The notes beneath the pieces were generated by a model. The model did no database searches, was not told where the DNA came from, and worked only from the letters and a program-made list of their open reading frames with translations. Below are positions 8,539 to 17,574 of a DNA stretch of 64,000 nucleotides, one piece after another. The translations under genes and the position numbers were made by a program. Source of the stretch: Candidatus Neomicrothrix sp. UBA814. GTDB lineage: Bacteria > Actinomycetota > Acidimicrobiia > Acidimicrobiales > Poriferisodalaceae. The stretch covers positions 186,001 through 250,000 of the forward strand of contig DBIA01000017.1 in assembly GCA_002296525.1 (NCBI GenBank), given 5' to 3'. The first letter of the stretch is position 1; each line of letters begins with the position of its first letter.

Positions 8539-9948
8539 ATGAGTATGAACGTGAATTCTCCACTGGTGGACCGAGAAATAATTCAAGATGCGCTCTTGAC
8601 AGCGATGAGCAACGGTGGGGAATGGGCCGAAGTGTTTGTGGAAGATAGACAGAGCGGTGCTGCAGAATATGACGAAAATCGTGTTGAGACGATGGTCTCT
8701 AGCCGCGACTTAGGCGCCGGTATCCGTGTCACTGTCGGAGATGCCACCGGCTTTGCGCATACCTCCGATATCTCAACTAGCGGTCTAAAAGAAGCCGCCC
8801 AAGCCGCTGCTGCGGCAGCTCGAGGCGGCGCAAAGATCACACCGATCGCTCTTCGGGGAAGTGGAACCGCCGAGAGCAAAGTGCAAATTCTGCCCGAATC
8901 AGTACCCAAAGCTCGCAAAGTTGAACTCCTACAAAAAACTGACGCCGCCGCTCGCGAACACGATTCGGCCATAACGCAAGTGACTGTCCGATACTCGGAG
9001 GGACGCCGCAAAGTACTTGTTGCCAACACAGACGGCGTCTTCGAAGCGGACGACCAAATTCGAACGTTGCTTTCCGTGAACTGCGTTGCTAGTGGCGACC
9101 AAGGTCTGCAAACCGGGCGCGAAACAGTTGGTTACACGGTGGGGTTTGAGTTATTCGATGACCATGACGTTGAAGCCATGGCACAACGTGCCGCCCGACG
9201 TGCCATAACCAAATTGGCGGCACGCCCCGCACCGAGCGGGCAACTTCCTGTCGTCATCGAACGCGGTGGGGGAGGGGTCCTGTTTCATGAGGCATGTGGC
9301 CACGGCCTCGAAGCTGACCTTGTTAACAAGGGAGCATCCGTATTTAGTGACCGAATCGGTGAGCTTGTTGCCGCTCCTTCCGTAACTTTGGTTGACGATG
9401 GAACCATGGGAGTGGAATGGGGAACGGTCGCTATTGATGACGAAGGGTGCCCAACCCAAAGAAATACCTTGATTGAGGACGGTGTCCTCACTGATTACAT
9501 GTGGGATCACTTACGTAGCCGCTCAGCAGGCAGACCAACATCAGGAAACGGGCGAAGGCAGAGTTACCAACATCTCCCTATGGTTCGGATGACCAACACA
9601 TATGTAACAAACGGCGATGTCGAACCTCAAGACATCATTGCCGATACACAGAACGGTATTTATGTCGCACAACTTGGAGGCGGCCAGGTCAACACTGCTA
9701 CAGGTGACTTCGTGTTCGGTATGACAGAGGCCTACCTCATTGAAAATGGTGAAATCACGGCACCCTTGAGGGAAGGCAATCTAATTGGGAATGGTCCCGA
9801 CGTGCTTCAAAACATCGAAGTGGTTGGTAATGACTTCGCGATGGGAAGCCCTGGCACCTGCGGAAAAGATGGCCAAGGCGTGCCGGTAGGTGATGGTCAA
9901 CCTACGCTTCGGGTCGCCGCTCTGACTATCGGCGGAACAGCAAGTTGA
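8539..9948 (+). CDS. tldD: TldD-family metalloprotease subunit
   Basis: A 469-residue protein with the metal-binding motif of TldD, H250-E-A-C-G-H254 in VLFHEACGHGLEAD. It ends in the family signature GSPGTCGKDGQGVPVGDGQPTLRV. TldD pairs with TldE (PmbA) in a heterodimer that degrades unfolded peptides in a closed cavity and, in some bacteria, trims peptide natural products or antitoxins. The ATG at 8539 starts MSMNVNSPLVDRE. The stop overlaps the tldE start by 4 nt, as expected for subunits made together. I saw no peptide precursor gene in the flanks. Confidence 0.92.
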   Translation: MSMNVNSPLVDREIIQDALLTAMSNGGEWAEVFVEDRQSGAAEYDENRVETMVSSRDLGAGIRVTVGDATGFAHTSDISTSGLKEAAQAAAAAARGGAKITPIALRGSGTAESKVQILPESVPKARKVELLQKTDAAAREHDSAITQVTVRYSEGRRKVLVANTDGVFEADDQIRTLLSVNCVASGDQGLQTGRETVGYTVGFELFDDHDVEAMAQRAARRAITKLAARPAPSGQLPVVIERGGGGVLFHEACGHGLEADLVNKGASVFSDRIGELVAAPSVTLVDDGTMGVEWGTVAIDDEGCPTQRNTLIEDGVLTDYMWDHLRSRSAGRPTSGNGRRQSYQHLPMVRMTNTYVTNGDVEPQDIIADTQNGIYVAQLGGGQVNTATGDFVFGMTEAYLIENGEITAPLREGNLIGNGPDVLQNIEVVGNDFAMGSPGTCGKDGQGVPVGDGQPTLRVAALTIGGTAS

Positions 9949-11294
9949 CACGAAAGCTTGAACTCCCCGACCTGGCAGCAAAACTCATAGCTGGAGCTCG
10001 CGACAACGAACAAGTTGAGATTTGCGTATCGCGCAACCGTTCCACCACCGTCAAGGCCTACTCAGGTCAGGTTGAATCTGTGCGCTCAGGGCTGTCCGAA
10101 GCGGCCGGGATTCGGGTAATAGTTGACGGCCGGCAAGGCTTCGCGAGCGCCGGCTCACTCGACTACCAAGTTTTGAATCAACTGCTAGACGAAGCCCGAG
10201 AGAACTTAAACTTCGCAGAACCAGACCCGTACCAAGGCATTGCCGCTCCTGACGGCGTAGTACCGCCAAATCTTGACTTATCTGACCCGACAATTCTTCA
10301 GATAACCGAAGACCAGAGATCAACTGTGGCGATTGAACTTGAACAAAGGTGTCTGAACGCAGACCCCCGCGTAAAAAGTGTGAGATCTGCTGCTTGGTCC
10401 GATGGCTGGGGCGAATTTGCTTTGGTTTCAACGTCAGGAATCTCGGTCTACAGCGAGGGCGGAAGCTGCTCTGTCGGCGTCCAACCTCTCGCTGTTGATG
10501 GCGATGAGACACAGATCGGATACGCCGGAGATGCAGCTCGCCGGACAGACTTACTCGATCTTGATCGCGTCGTCAGCGAAGCGGTTGAGGGTGCTACCGG
10601 CATGTTGGGAGCGACTAAACCAGAATCAAAACAGCTGACTGTTGTTTTTGAACCCTCGGTGACAGCGGCATTCCTCGGAACAATCGCAGGTGCCCTCACA
10701 GGCGACCGAGTAATTAAAGGCCGATCACCATTCGCAGATCGTCTGGGCGAAAAAATCGCGTCACCTCAACTGGAATTATTCGATGACCCAACAAACATCG
10801 AATCACTGGGCGCGGATAACCACGATGGCGAAGGTCTAGCAACACGCAAAAACAACCTGATTGATGCAGGCGTACTGTCTAACTTTCTGCATAACTCGTA
10901 TACCGCTAGGCGTGCAGGAGCCCAATCAACAGGCTCCGCTGTTCGAGGCCCTCGGTCTACGCCGGGCGTCGGGATACACGCGCTATGCATGACCCCAGGT
11001 GCCGGTGACCGAAACGACCTCTTCGCGCAGATCGGCTCAGGGGTGTTCGTGCGAGGAGTTAATGGATTACATAGTGGAGTGAACCCTGTAAGCGGTGACT
11101 TTTCGGTAGGCGCCTACGGGCAGCACATTAAAGATGGTGCACTAGGAGCACCCTTTCGAGAAGCCACTATCGCTTCGACGCTCCAGAAAATGCTCTTAGA
11201 CGTCGTGGCTATCGGAGGAGACTTCGAATTTTTGCCAAGTGGTTCGGGAGTAGCGTCAATGGCAATTGCTGACGTTGCCCTCTCAGGGACTTAG
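9945..11294 (+). CDS. pmbA: TldE/PmbA-family subunit
   Basis: A 449-residue partner of TldD with the same fold but no HExxxH motif; the region reads VTAAFLGTIAGALTGD, as in PmbA proteins. Later segments NNLIDAGVLSNFLHN and SGDFSVGAYGQHIKDG are typical. It forms the heterodimer that positions peptides at the TldD metal site. The start is TTG at 9945, overlapping the tldD stop, which implies translational coupling. A PHP phosphoesterase gene follows 44 nt later. Confidence 0.9.
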   Translation: MTRKLELPDLAAKLIAGARDNEQVEICVSRNRSTTVKAYSGQVESVRSGLSEAAGIRVIVDGRQGFASAGSLDYQVLNQLLDEARENLNFAEPDPYQGIAAPDGVVPPNLDLSDPTILQITEDQRSTVAIELEQRCLNADPRVKSVRSAAWSDGWGEFALVSTSGISVYSEGGSCSVGVQPLAVDGDETQIGYAGDAARRTDLLDLDRVVSEAVEGATGMLGATKPESKQLTVVFEPSVTAAFLGTIAGALTGDRVIKGRSPFADRLGEKIASPQLELFDDPTNIESLGADNHDGEGLATRKNNLIDAGVLSNFLHNSYTARRAGAQSTGSAVRGPRSTPGVGIHALCMTPGAGDRNDLFAQIGSGVFVRGVNGLHSGVNPVSGDFSVGAYGQHIKDGALGAPFREATIASTLQKMLLDVVAIGGDFEFLPSGSGVASMAIADVALSGT

Positions 11295-11338
11295 AGTCCG
11301 CGGGCGAATTACCCAAGCCCATTGGTACCCTGCTGGCC

Positions 11339-12052
11339 GTGCCTTCTTTACCCTCACCCGAAGCGCTTGAACGACACCCACATTTAGGCGAGCCCTGTCC
11401 AGAAGGCTGGGTTAGGGTAGATTTTCATTCGCACACGATGTGGTCGGGCGACTCAACCACAACGCCCGACGAGCTTCAAGAGTGCGTAGCGGCATCCGGG
11501 ATAGATGTTCTGTGTGTTACCGATCACAACGCAATTAGAGGAGCAATCGAACTCGCGGAGCAACTTCCATGCCGGGTAATTGTTGGCGAAGAGTTAAAAA
11601 CGCATGCCGGTGAAATAATTGGACTGTTCTTAACGGAACGAATTCCCCAAGGGATTCGACCCGAAGAAGCTGCCAGAAATATCCGTGAACAAGGGGGAAT
11701 TGTCTACGTTCCCCATCCGTTCGACCCGATTCGAAACAACCTACGTTCGGATGTTTTAGATGAACTAGTTGGCCTCGATCTTGTTGATGGGATTGAGGTC
11801 CTCAACGGGAAGACCAGCCTCAAAAGCCTCAATAAGAAAGCCTCGGACTATGCAAGCGAACACGATTTGGCGATCGGCGCGGGAAGCGACGCTCACGTAG
11901 CGGAAGCCATAGGAGCTGCTTATATGCAAATGCCAGACTTTGACAACCCCGCGGACTTTCTAAAATCCATGCGTTCTGGCCAACCGGTCGGTCATTACTA
12001 CGACCCGCCTCGACAGTGGAAACCACGCATAGTCCCTTCAACCGCTGACTAA
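11339..12052 (+). CDS. PHP-domain phosphoesterase
   Basis: A 237-residue PHP-domain protein. The metal-ligand motifs are in order: VDFHSHTMWSGDS, VTDHNAI, VGEELKTHAGEIIG, YVPHPFD and GAGSDAHVAEAIG. This matches the YciV/TrpH-like branch, which hydrolyses phosphodiester or 3'-5' phosphoadenosine substrates, but the substrate cannot be read from sequence. It starts at GTG 11339, has no signal peptide and should be cytoplasmic. It lies between tldE and uppP on the same strand. Confidence 0.8.
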   Translation: MPSLPSPEALERHPHLGEPCPEGWVRVDFHSHTMWSGDSTTTPDELQECVAASGIDVLCVTDHNAIRGAIELAEQLPCRVIVGEELKTHAGEIIGLFLTERIPQGIRPEEAARNIREQGGIVYVPHPFDPIRNNLRSDVLDELVGLDLVDGIEVLNGKTSLKSLNKKASDYASEHDLAIGAGSDAHVAEAIGAAYMQMPDFDNPADFLKSMRSGQPVGHYYDPPRQWKPRIVPSTAD

Positions 12053-12081
12053 CCCAGCGTCGAGTCGGTAATGGCTACCTG

Positions 12082-12909
12082 ATGCCCATTTTCCAAGCAA
12101 TAGTCCTAGGGATTACGCAAGGTCTGACTGAATTCTTGCCAATTTCATCAAGCGGCCACCTCGAAATTGTTCCATGGCTATTTAACTGGAACGAATTTGT
12201 TGGGGACTCGAGAGCAGAGAATACCTTTGATGTAGCGCTGCACTTCGGAACGCTCATCGGCGCCGCTACCTACTTACGCAAAGACATTTGTTTCTACTCT
12301 AAAGCTGGCCTGAGCGCTCTAGTCGGCCGGCGGCCTTGGAGCGCTGAGGCGAAAATAGGGTGGTTGTTGCTTCTATCCGCCATGCCAGCAGCCATTGTGG
12401 CCGTTATCTTTGAGCCGTTTTTGCTAAGACAAAGTGATCGCCTCGGACTTATCGCAGTCGGGTTAGCTGTCTTCGGGGTTATCTTGTGGCTCGTCGACCG
12501 ATCTGGCCGTGATGAACGATCAACTAGCGAACTTTCGCTCGTTCACTCGTTTGCAATGGGCATCGGGCAGTGTGTAGCACTTCTCCCCGGTGTCAGTCGT
12601 TCTGGGATCATGATCACCACTGCGCGCAAACTTGGGTATGGGAGACCCCATGCTGCGCGTCTCGCTTTTTTGATGGGCCTCCCGATTATTGCTGGTGCTG
12701 CTCTATTCAGAAGCGTCGAAGCAGCAGCAGATGGCATGCCCTCAGATATGGGTGCAGCGCTGTTGGCAGGCACCGCGACCTCGGCCATCACAGGCTGGTG
12801 TGCAGTTCACGCAATGTTGCGTTGGACCGAGTCCAGAGGCTACGGCGGCTTTGCCATCTACCGAGTGTCGGTTGCACTGTTCATGGCAGTGGTCTTGATG
12901 GTGCGATAA
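12082..12909 (+). CDS. uppP: Undecaprenyl-diphosphatase UppP (BacA)
   Basis: A 275-residue integral membrane enzyme that dephosphorylates undecaprenyl pyrophosphate to recycle the carrier lipid for peptidoglycan. Both family signatures are present: GLTEFLPISSSGHLEI near residue 14 and LLPGVSRSGIMITTARKLG near residue 170. It has the usual seven or so hydrophobic helices and normal length. The ATG at 12082 begins MPIFQAIVLGITQG. fmdB is convergent downstream. Confidence 0.95.
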   Translation: MPIFQAIVLGITQGLTEFLPISSSGHLEIVPWLFNWNEFVGDSRAENTFDVALHFGTLIGAATYLRKDICFYSKAGLSALVGRRPWSAEAKIGWLLLLSAMPAAIVAVIFEPFLLRQSDRLGLIAVGLAVFGVILWLVDRSGRDERSTSELSLVHSFAMGIGQCVALLPGVSRSGIMITTARKLGYGRPHAARLAFLMGLPIIAGAALFRSVEAAADGMPSDMGAALLAGTATSAITGWCAVHAMLRWTESRGYGGFAIYRVSVALFMAVVLMVR

Positions 12910-12960
12910 CTAATTCTCAACTGCGACTACCGCCCGCTAATGACTTAACGCAGCCTTTTG

Positions 12961-13278
12961 TCAGTCGCTGGCCTTTTTTGTGTCGGTCTTCGCAGATTTA
13001 TCCGCCGAACCAGAGGTTGAAGCGCTGCTTTCGGTGGTTTTCGACGGGGTTTTGTTGTCACTTGTCGAACTTGAAGAATCCGACTGCTTACTGCTAGAGC
13101 GACTGTCGTTTTTGTAGAAGCCGCTGCCTTTAAAGGCGATGCCGACATTACCGAACACCTTTTTTACTTCACCGTCGCAGCCTTCGACCACGCATGCGCT
13201 AATTGGGTCATCAGTGAACGATTGGCGTACCTCGAATAGATCGTCGCACGCTGTGCACCGGTATTGGTATGTAGGCAT
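12961..13278 (-). CDS. FmdB-family zinc-ribbon protein
   Basis: A 105-residue protein beginning MPTYQYRCTACDDLFEV. The CxxC at the start and the CVVEGC pair later form a zinc ribbon as in FmdB-type regulators, followed by KKVFGNVGIAFKGSGFY, the usual second family signature. The last 50 residues are a low-complexity Ser/Thr/Lys/Asp tail. The frame stays open upstream to 13401, but the family start is the ATG at 13278, with AGGAG about 12 nt before it. The exact role is unknown; proposed to be regulatory. It is divergent from moeA across about 120 bp. Confidence 0.85.
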   Translation of the reverse strand: MPTYQYRCTACDDLFEVRQSFTDDPISACVVEGCDGEVKKVFGNVGIAFKGSGFYKNDSRSSSKQSDSSSSTSDNKTPSKTTESSASTSGSADKSAKTDTKKASD

Positions 13279-13347
13279 GTTGTAAGTGAGCTCCTGATCA
13301 GCCCCCTGGGCCGAAGAAAATTGTAGCGACCACCAACAAAGCCCCCA

Positions 13348-13359
13348 CCTGTCGACAGG
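13348..13359. promoter_or_regulatory. 12-bp perfect palindrome in the fmdB/moeA divergent spacer
   Basis: CCTGTCGACAGG is perfectly self-complementary and lies about 40 nt upstream of the moeA start, in the region that must hold promoters for two divergent genes. It could be an operator for a dimeric regulator, but there is no second copy to support this. Confidence 0.3.
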
Positions 13360-13399
13360 GAACGGCATTCGGAACCTTATCGCCGCTAGATTCCTGCAC

Positions 13400-14593
13400 A
13401 TGATCTCACTCGAAGAAGCTCGCTCCTACGTAATGGATAGTTGTGTGCGTCAGGCTCCCGTATCTACGGAAGTAAATGAAGCCCTAGGACTTGTTACAGC
13501 AGTAGATGTAATAGCCGAAGAGTCTTTGCCGCCGTTCGCCAATACGGCGATGGATGGCTTCGCTGTTCGTTCATCAGACCTTTCCGACATTCCAACTCAA
13601 CTTCGCATCGTTGAAACCATCGCGGCTGGACATAATCCGTCGGAAGTTGTAGGCGAAGGTCAAGCGAGCCGGATTATGACTGGCGCACCTGTGCCAGATG
13701 GCGCCGACGCGATCGTAATGGTCGAAAAGACCACTGTTGACGGAGACATCGTCACAGTAGAAGCCATTGTCGAACCTGGAAACCACATCCGGCCAGCAGG
13801 AGACGATGTAACTGTCGGAGAGAAGGTCTTTGCCGCAGGGACGCCGCTGACCGCGGGTCACCTAGGTGTCTTGTGCAGCCTTGGCGTAACTCAGATTGAA
13901 ACCTACCCACGTCCGCGGGTAGGAGTGATGTCTACAGGAGACGAATTAGTTGAGGGCAAAGCGGCTCTAGCTCCGGGCCAAATTCGCGACTCCAACCGTC
14001 GAACCCTACTGTCCCTGCTGAGTAGCGACGGGTTTGAACCCGTCGACCTTGGCTTATTGCCTGATGATGAAACGCTGATCGAAGAGGCATTACTCAAAGG
14101 ATCACAAGACTGTGATGCTGTCATAACTTCCGGTGGCGTCAGCATGGGAGACTATGACTACGTCAAAGAGGTCCTTAAACGAGTCGGAGATATGCGGTGG
14201 ATGCAGATAGCCATCAAGCCAGCGAAGCCACTTGCATTCGGCACCATAGGTGACACACCGATTTTCGGTTTGCCTGGAAACCCGGTCTCTTCCATGGTTT
14301 CATACGAACTTTTTGCTCGATCAGGATTGCGATCCATGATGGGTTTCCCTCAACCTGTGAGACCAACGATCCAAGGCATAGCAGCGACCCCCTTACAGCG
14401 GCGGCCGGACGGCAAAATTCATTTTGCTCGAGTAGATGTCAAATACGAAGGTTCAGAACTAGCGGCACATTCCATTTCTGGACAAGGCTCCCACATGCTT
14501 GCTGCCATGGCGCGATCGAATGCTCTAGCAGTCCTACCCGATGGCGAAGGATGTCAGCCAGGCGATCCTGTGGATCTGCTACTGCTTCACTGA
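13400..14593 (+). CDS. moeA: MoeA-family molybdopterin molybdenumtransferase (gephyrin-like)
   Basis: A 397-residue MoeA/gephyrin-E protein. Motifs are FANTAMDGFAVRSSDL near residue 48, IMTGAPVPDGADAIVMVE near residue 94, GQIRDSNRRTLLSLL near residue 192, TSGGVSMGDYDYVKEVL and GLPGNPVSSMVSYELF. It inserts molybdate into adenylylated molybdopterin. It heads a same-strand cluster with moaA and moaC. A GlpR-like membrane protein is encoded 1.6 kb downstream, so it may also act like the actinobacterial gephyrin-like division factor Glp; the sequence alone does not separate the two roles. Confidence 0.92.
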   Translation: MISLEEARSYVMDSCVRQAPVSTEVNEALGLVTAVDVIAEESLPPFANTAMDGFAVRSSDLSDIPTQLRIVETIAAGHNPSEVVGEGQASRIMTGAPVPDGADAIVMVEKTTVDGDIVTVEAIVEPGNHIRPAGDDVTVGEKVFAAGTPLTAGHLGVLCSLGVTQIETYPRPRVGVMSTGDELVEGKAALAPGQIRDSNRRTLLSLLSSDGFEPVDLGLLPDDETLIEEALLKGSQDCDAVITSGGVSMGDYDYVKEVLKRVGDMRWMQIAIKPAKPLAFGTIGDTPIFGLPGNPVSSMVSYELFARSGLRSMMGFPQPVRPTIQGIAATPLQRRPDGKIHFARVDVKYEGSELAAHSISGQGSHMLAAMARSNALAVLPDGEGCQPGDPVDLLLLH

Positions 14594-14610
14594 AGTGATA
14601 CCTCAAACAA

Positions 14611-15642
14611 GTGTCATCGACTATGCATCGCTACCCTTACAGCATGGGTGAAGAAATAGTTGGGGAGCAATTAGTCGACCCTTTTGGTCGTACCGTTCGC
14701 GATCTCCGTATTTCTGTAACGGATCGCTGTAATTTCAGGTGCCAATACTGCATGCCAGCAGAAGGAATGCAATGGCTACCCAGAGAAGAAATCCTTTCCT
14801 TTGAGGAAATCGAACGATTTGCGCGAATTTGTATTAACTATTTCGGCTTTGATGGCATCCGCCTGACCGGTGGAGAACCGCTTGTTCGAGCCCACTTGCC
14901 TGAACTCGTGGAACGTCTCGCGCTTCTAGGCGTCGACACTGCACTCACAACTAATGGCGCGACGTTGCGAATGCACGCGAAGGCTCTTGCCGAAGCTGGG
15001 TTAAAGCGAATCAACATCAGCTTAGATTCGCTTCAACCAGAGCGATTTCTCGAATTGACACGACGCGACGAACTAGACCGTGTTCTAGATGGGATAGCAG
15101 CAGCGGTTGATGCCGGCCTAAAGCCGGTCAAAATCAACGCAGTCATGATGAGGGGAATCAATGATGACGAGATCGTCGATTTTGCTGAATTTGGCAGAGA
15201 TAAGGGGCTGACTGTCCGCTTCATAGAATTCATGCCTCTTGAGGCTGGGGATGTTTGGAATGAAGACCTAGTGGTACCCGCCGATGAAATCGTGGAAAAG
15301 ATCAATAAAGCGATTCCTATCGAGCCCATTGTCCGCGGCAGTGAACCGGCAGAAAGGTGGCGTTACTTGGACGGTAAGGGCGAAGTTGGAGTTATCGCTT
15401 CTGTTACCAAGCCGTTTTGTGGAGATTGTGACCGAGTGCGCTTGACGGCCGAAGGTCAATTTCGTACCTGCCTGTTTGCAGTTGATGAATTCGACATGCG
15501 CTCTCTTTTGAGGAGCGAAGCCAATGACGAAGAGATCGCCAACGCAATAGTGGATGCGGTTGGTACCAAATGGGCTGGTCACTCCATAGGACAGGTGAAT
15601 TTTATTCGTCCGAGTCGCACAATGAGTCAGATCGGAGGATGA
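14611..15642 (+). CDS. moaA: GTP 3',8-cyclase MoaA
   Basis: A 343-residue radical-SAM enzyme that starts molybdopterin synthesis from GTP. The N-terminal cluster motif is [17 protein letters not shown] (CxxxCxxC). The second cluster is in [20 protein letters not shown] near the C-terminus. [10 protein letters not shown] is the SAM-binding GGE motif. The GTG at 14611 is one possible start; the ATGs at 14623 and 14644 are alternatives because the conserved part begins at [14 protein letters not shown]. Its end overlaps the moaC translation signals. Confidence 0.95.
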   Translation: MSSTMHRYPYSMGEEIVGEQLVDPFGRTVRDLRISVTDRCNFRCQYCMPAEGMQWLPREEILSFEEIERFARICINYFGFDGIRLTGGEPLVRAHLPELVERLALLGVDTALTTNGATLRMHAKALAEAGLKRINISLDSLQPERFLELTRRDELDRVLDGIAAAVDAGLKPVKINAVMMRGINDDEIVDFAEFGRDKGLTVRFIEFMPLEAGDVWNEDLVVPADEIVEKINKAIPIEPIVRGSEPAERWRYLDGKGEVGVIASVTKPFCGDCDRVRLTAEGQFRTCLFAVDEFDMRSLLRSEANDEEIANAIVDAVGTKWAGHSIGQVNFIRPSRTMSQIGG

Positions 15643-15644
15643 AG

Positions 15645-16130
15645 ATGTCTACATCCGAGCCCAAAAACCTAACTCACTTAGATGACTCGGGCCACGCTCA
15701 TATGGTTGACGTATTAGGCAAAGATGTCACCCGCAGGCGAGCAGTAGCTCGCTGCCAAATTGAAATGTCAGAAGCAGTACTGTCCGCGATCGGCGATGGT
15801 GAAGTTACGAAAGGAGATGTCTTGGGCGTAGCCCGAGTTGCTGGCATCCAAGCCGCTAAACGAACCTCCGATCTCATTCCATTGTGTCACCCCCTAATGA
15901 TCGGGTCCGTTTCCGTTGATTTCGAGGTCGCGGAAGGCCACGTGTCGGTCATGGCCGAGGTAGAGACCTATGAACGCACGGGCGTAGAGATGGAAGCTTT
16001 GACTGCGTGTTCCGTAGCGGCGTTGACCATCTACGACATGTGTAAATCAATCGATAAAGGCATGGTCATCTCCGATTTAGCCCTGTTGGAAAAAACCGGC
16101 GGAAAATCTGGCTCGTATTTCCGTAATTGA
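15645..16130 (+). CDS. moaC: Cyclic pyranopterin monophosphate synthase MoaC
   Basis: A 161-residue enzyme that acts after MoaA. Family motifs include [33 protein letters not shown] and [20 protein letters not shown]. The ATG at 15645 is chosen because the GGAGG inside the end of moaA lies 7 nt upstream of it; an ATG at 15639 is also possible. No moaD, moaE or mogA is seen nearby, so the later steps are encoded elsewhere. Confidence 0.95.
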   Translation: MSTSEPKNLTHLDDSGHAHMVDVLGKDVTRRRAVARCQIEMSEAVLSAIGDGEVTKGDVLGVARVAGIQAAKRTSDLIPLCHPLMIGSVSVDFEVAEGHVSVMAEVETYERTGVEMEALTACSVAALTIYDMCKSIDKGMVISDLALLEKTGGKSGSYFRN

Positions 16131-16237
16131 AACGGATATGACCTAGACATTGCATCGTGCCGACGGTGTCGTAATACTTAGAGGATTCAGCAGGGTGACC
16201 CGACCAATGGAGCGATGGAAATGAAGGAGAAGTGCTC

Positions 16238-16753
16238 TTGACCGAAATAGTTCTCCTTGTTCTCGCTGGTGTTTGGGCAGTGGTTCTGGTTCCAGGCTGG
16301 GTACGCGCGTTTCTCCACCGCGGCGGTCGTAGAACGCCCATGGCCGCGTGGCATCAGCAACTAGACACTCTGTCCCACGCAAGCCCCGCGACAGGGTTAC
16401 CTGCCCCGTTTGGAGCGAAAGTCGCCACGGTAGATCGAAGAGGTGTTTATAGGCGCCCGCGAAGCTCGGTGCCCAATAACAGTCGAGAGGCGGCTGTCCG
16501 TCGCCGCGATGTTTTGCGACTGCTGATACTCGGTTCTGGTATCACCTTGGTCGGTTGGGTCGTTGGAGGATTAGCAGCAGTTGGCGTGACCCACCTGGTA
16601 TTCGATGGCGCCCTAGTTGGCTACATCGTTCTTTTGAATCAGCGCCGTAAGAAAGAAATGCAACGTCTCGCCCAAATTCACTACTTGCAGCCACAGCTAG
16701 CAGTTGCCGCGGAGTTTACGGACGATGGCAGCGGACAAAGCGCAACTCCGTAA
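16238..16753 (+). CDS. GlpR-like membrane protein (putative receptor of gephyrin-like Glp)
   Basis: A 171-residue protein. It has a hydrophobic N-terminal segment TEIVLLVLAGVWAVVLVPGW, a basic cytoplasmic linker of about 85 residues ending AVRRRDVLRLLILG, then a second membrane region of two short helices and a basic NQRRKKEMQR tail. This layout matches the actinobacterial GlpR family, which anchors the MoeA-like protein Glp and links it to FtsZ and polar growth. The start is taken as TTG 16238 because AAGGAGA then has 7-nt spacing; the GTG at 16232 would abut it. It lies 108 nt after moaC. The assignment rests on topology, linker character and gene context, not on a catalytic motif. Confidence 0.55.
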   Translation: MTEIVLLVLAGVWAVVLVPGWVRAFLHRGGRRTPMAAWHQQLDTLSHASPATGLPAPFGAKVATVDRRGVYRRPRSSVPNNSREAAVRRRDVLRLLILGSGITLVGWVVGGLAAVGVTHLVFDGALVGYIVLLNQRRKKEMQRLAQIHYLQPQLAVAAEFTDDGSGQSATP

Positions 16754-16829
16754 TTACACTGAACGAAGTGAGTCCTCGTTTCGGCCTTCTGCATTGACCG
16801 GTTTTCCTGTATCGTCCAAACGTCCCCAT

Positions 16830-16902
16830 GGGGGTGTAGCTCAGTTGGTAGAGCGCTTCGGTCGCATCGAAGAGGCCAGGGGTTCAATTCCCCTCACCTC
16901 CA
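16830..16902 (+). tRNA. tRNA-Ala (anticodon CGC)
   Basis: Complete cloverleaf of 73 nt. The acceptor stem pairs GGGGGTG with CACCTCC and includes the G3-U70 wobble that is the alanine identity mark. The D stem is GCTC/GAGC. The anticodon stem CTTCG/CGAAG holds a 7-nt loop with anticodon CGC. The T arm is AGGGG-TTCAATT-CCCCT. The 3' CCA is not encoded. Confidence 0.95.
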
Positions 16903-16946
16903 CTCAAAAAAGAAAGATTGCCCGGGGTCTACATGGCCCTAGAGCC

Positions 16947-17528
16947 ATGACATTCTTAATGGCGATCGCTTTGGTACTTGGTGCCTGTGGCGTGTCGTCT
17001 GAAAATAAGGCTTACTCTGGCCTGGAGCTAGATAAGCCTCGCCCCATGCCGGACCCAATTCTTATCGATACCCAGGGACAGCGATTTGCCATGCGTTCGG
17101 ACACCCAGGGGAGTGTCCGGCTCGTCTATTTCGGATTCACATCCTGCCCCGATATTTGTCCTGTTCATCTGGAACAACTCAGCAATGTCTTGGCTCGGCC
17201 CGGCATGCCCCCAAACGTCAAAGTTTTATTCGTGACAGTTGACCCCGAAACCGACACGCCAGCCGTTATCAGGGATTTCTTAAACCAATTCAGTGTTGAC
17301 TTTATTGGTTTAACAGGAACTAAAGAACAGTTAGTAGATGTGCAACGACAGTTCTCGGCTCTCGTAGCTTTGGCACCTAACGACGAGGAAGGGACACCGA
17401 ATGACCTCGGGCACGATGGTCGGGTATTCGCTTTCGCGCCCGATGGTCTTGGGCGAACCCAGTACCCCCACCCCACTCGTCAGACTACTTGGACTCGCGA
17501 CCTGCCTAAACTCGCAGCCCTCCGATAG
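16947..17528 (+). CDS. SCO1/SenC/PrrC-family copper chaperone lipoprotein
   Basis: A 193-residue exported thioredoxin-fold protein. The ATG at 16947 gives a hydrophobic signal followed by a lipobox (LVLGACG), so it is probably a membrane-anchored lipoprotein. The copper site is CPDIC in GFTSCPDICPVHLEQL, with the partner His in DLGHDGRVFAF. SCO proteins deliver copper to the CuA site of cytochrome c oxidase. The frame is open upstream into the tRNA gene, which is why the internal ATG is chosen. The CtaG gene follows 46 nt later, which supports the oxidase-assembly role. Confidence 0.88.
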   Translation: MTFLMAIALVLGACGVSSENKAYSGLELDKPRPMPDPILIDTQGQRFAMRSDTQGSVRLVYFGFTSCPDICPVHLEQLSNVLARPGMPPNVKVLFVTVDPETDTPAVIRDFLNQFSVDFIGLTGTKEQLVDVQRQFSALVALAPNDEEGTPNDLGHDGRVFAFAPDGLGRTQYPHPTRQTTWTRDLPKLAALR

Positions 17529-17574
17529 CGTCCCATTCATAAGTATTTGCTAGCTGCCCAAAGGTTTTGATTGC

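Noticed and set aside
8583..9029. 148-residue minus-strand frame inside tldD
   Set aside because: It is fully antisense to a well-supported gene and its Ser/Arg/Ala-rich composition is typical of an antisense shadow.
13279..13399. Moco riboswitch in front of moeA
   Set aside because: The spacer is too short and I found no multi-stem structure like the Moco motif, only a simple 12-bp palindrome.
16704..16946. Upstream extension of the Sco1 frame through tRNA-Ala
   Set aside because: The extension would translate the tRNA. The internal ATG at 16947 gives a proper signal and lipobox.
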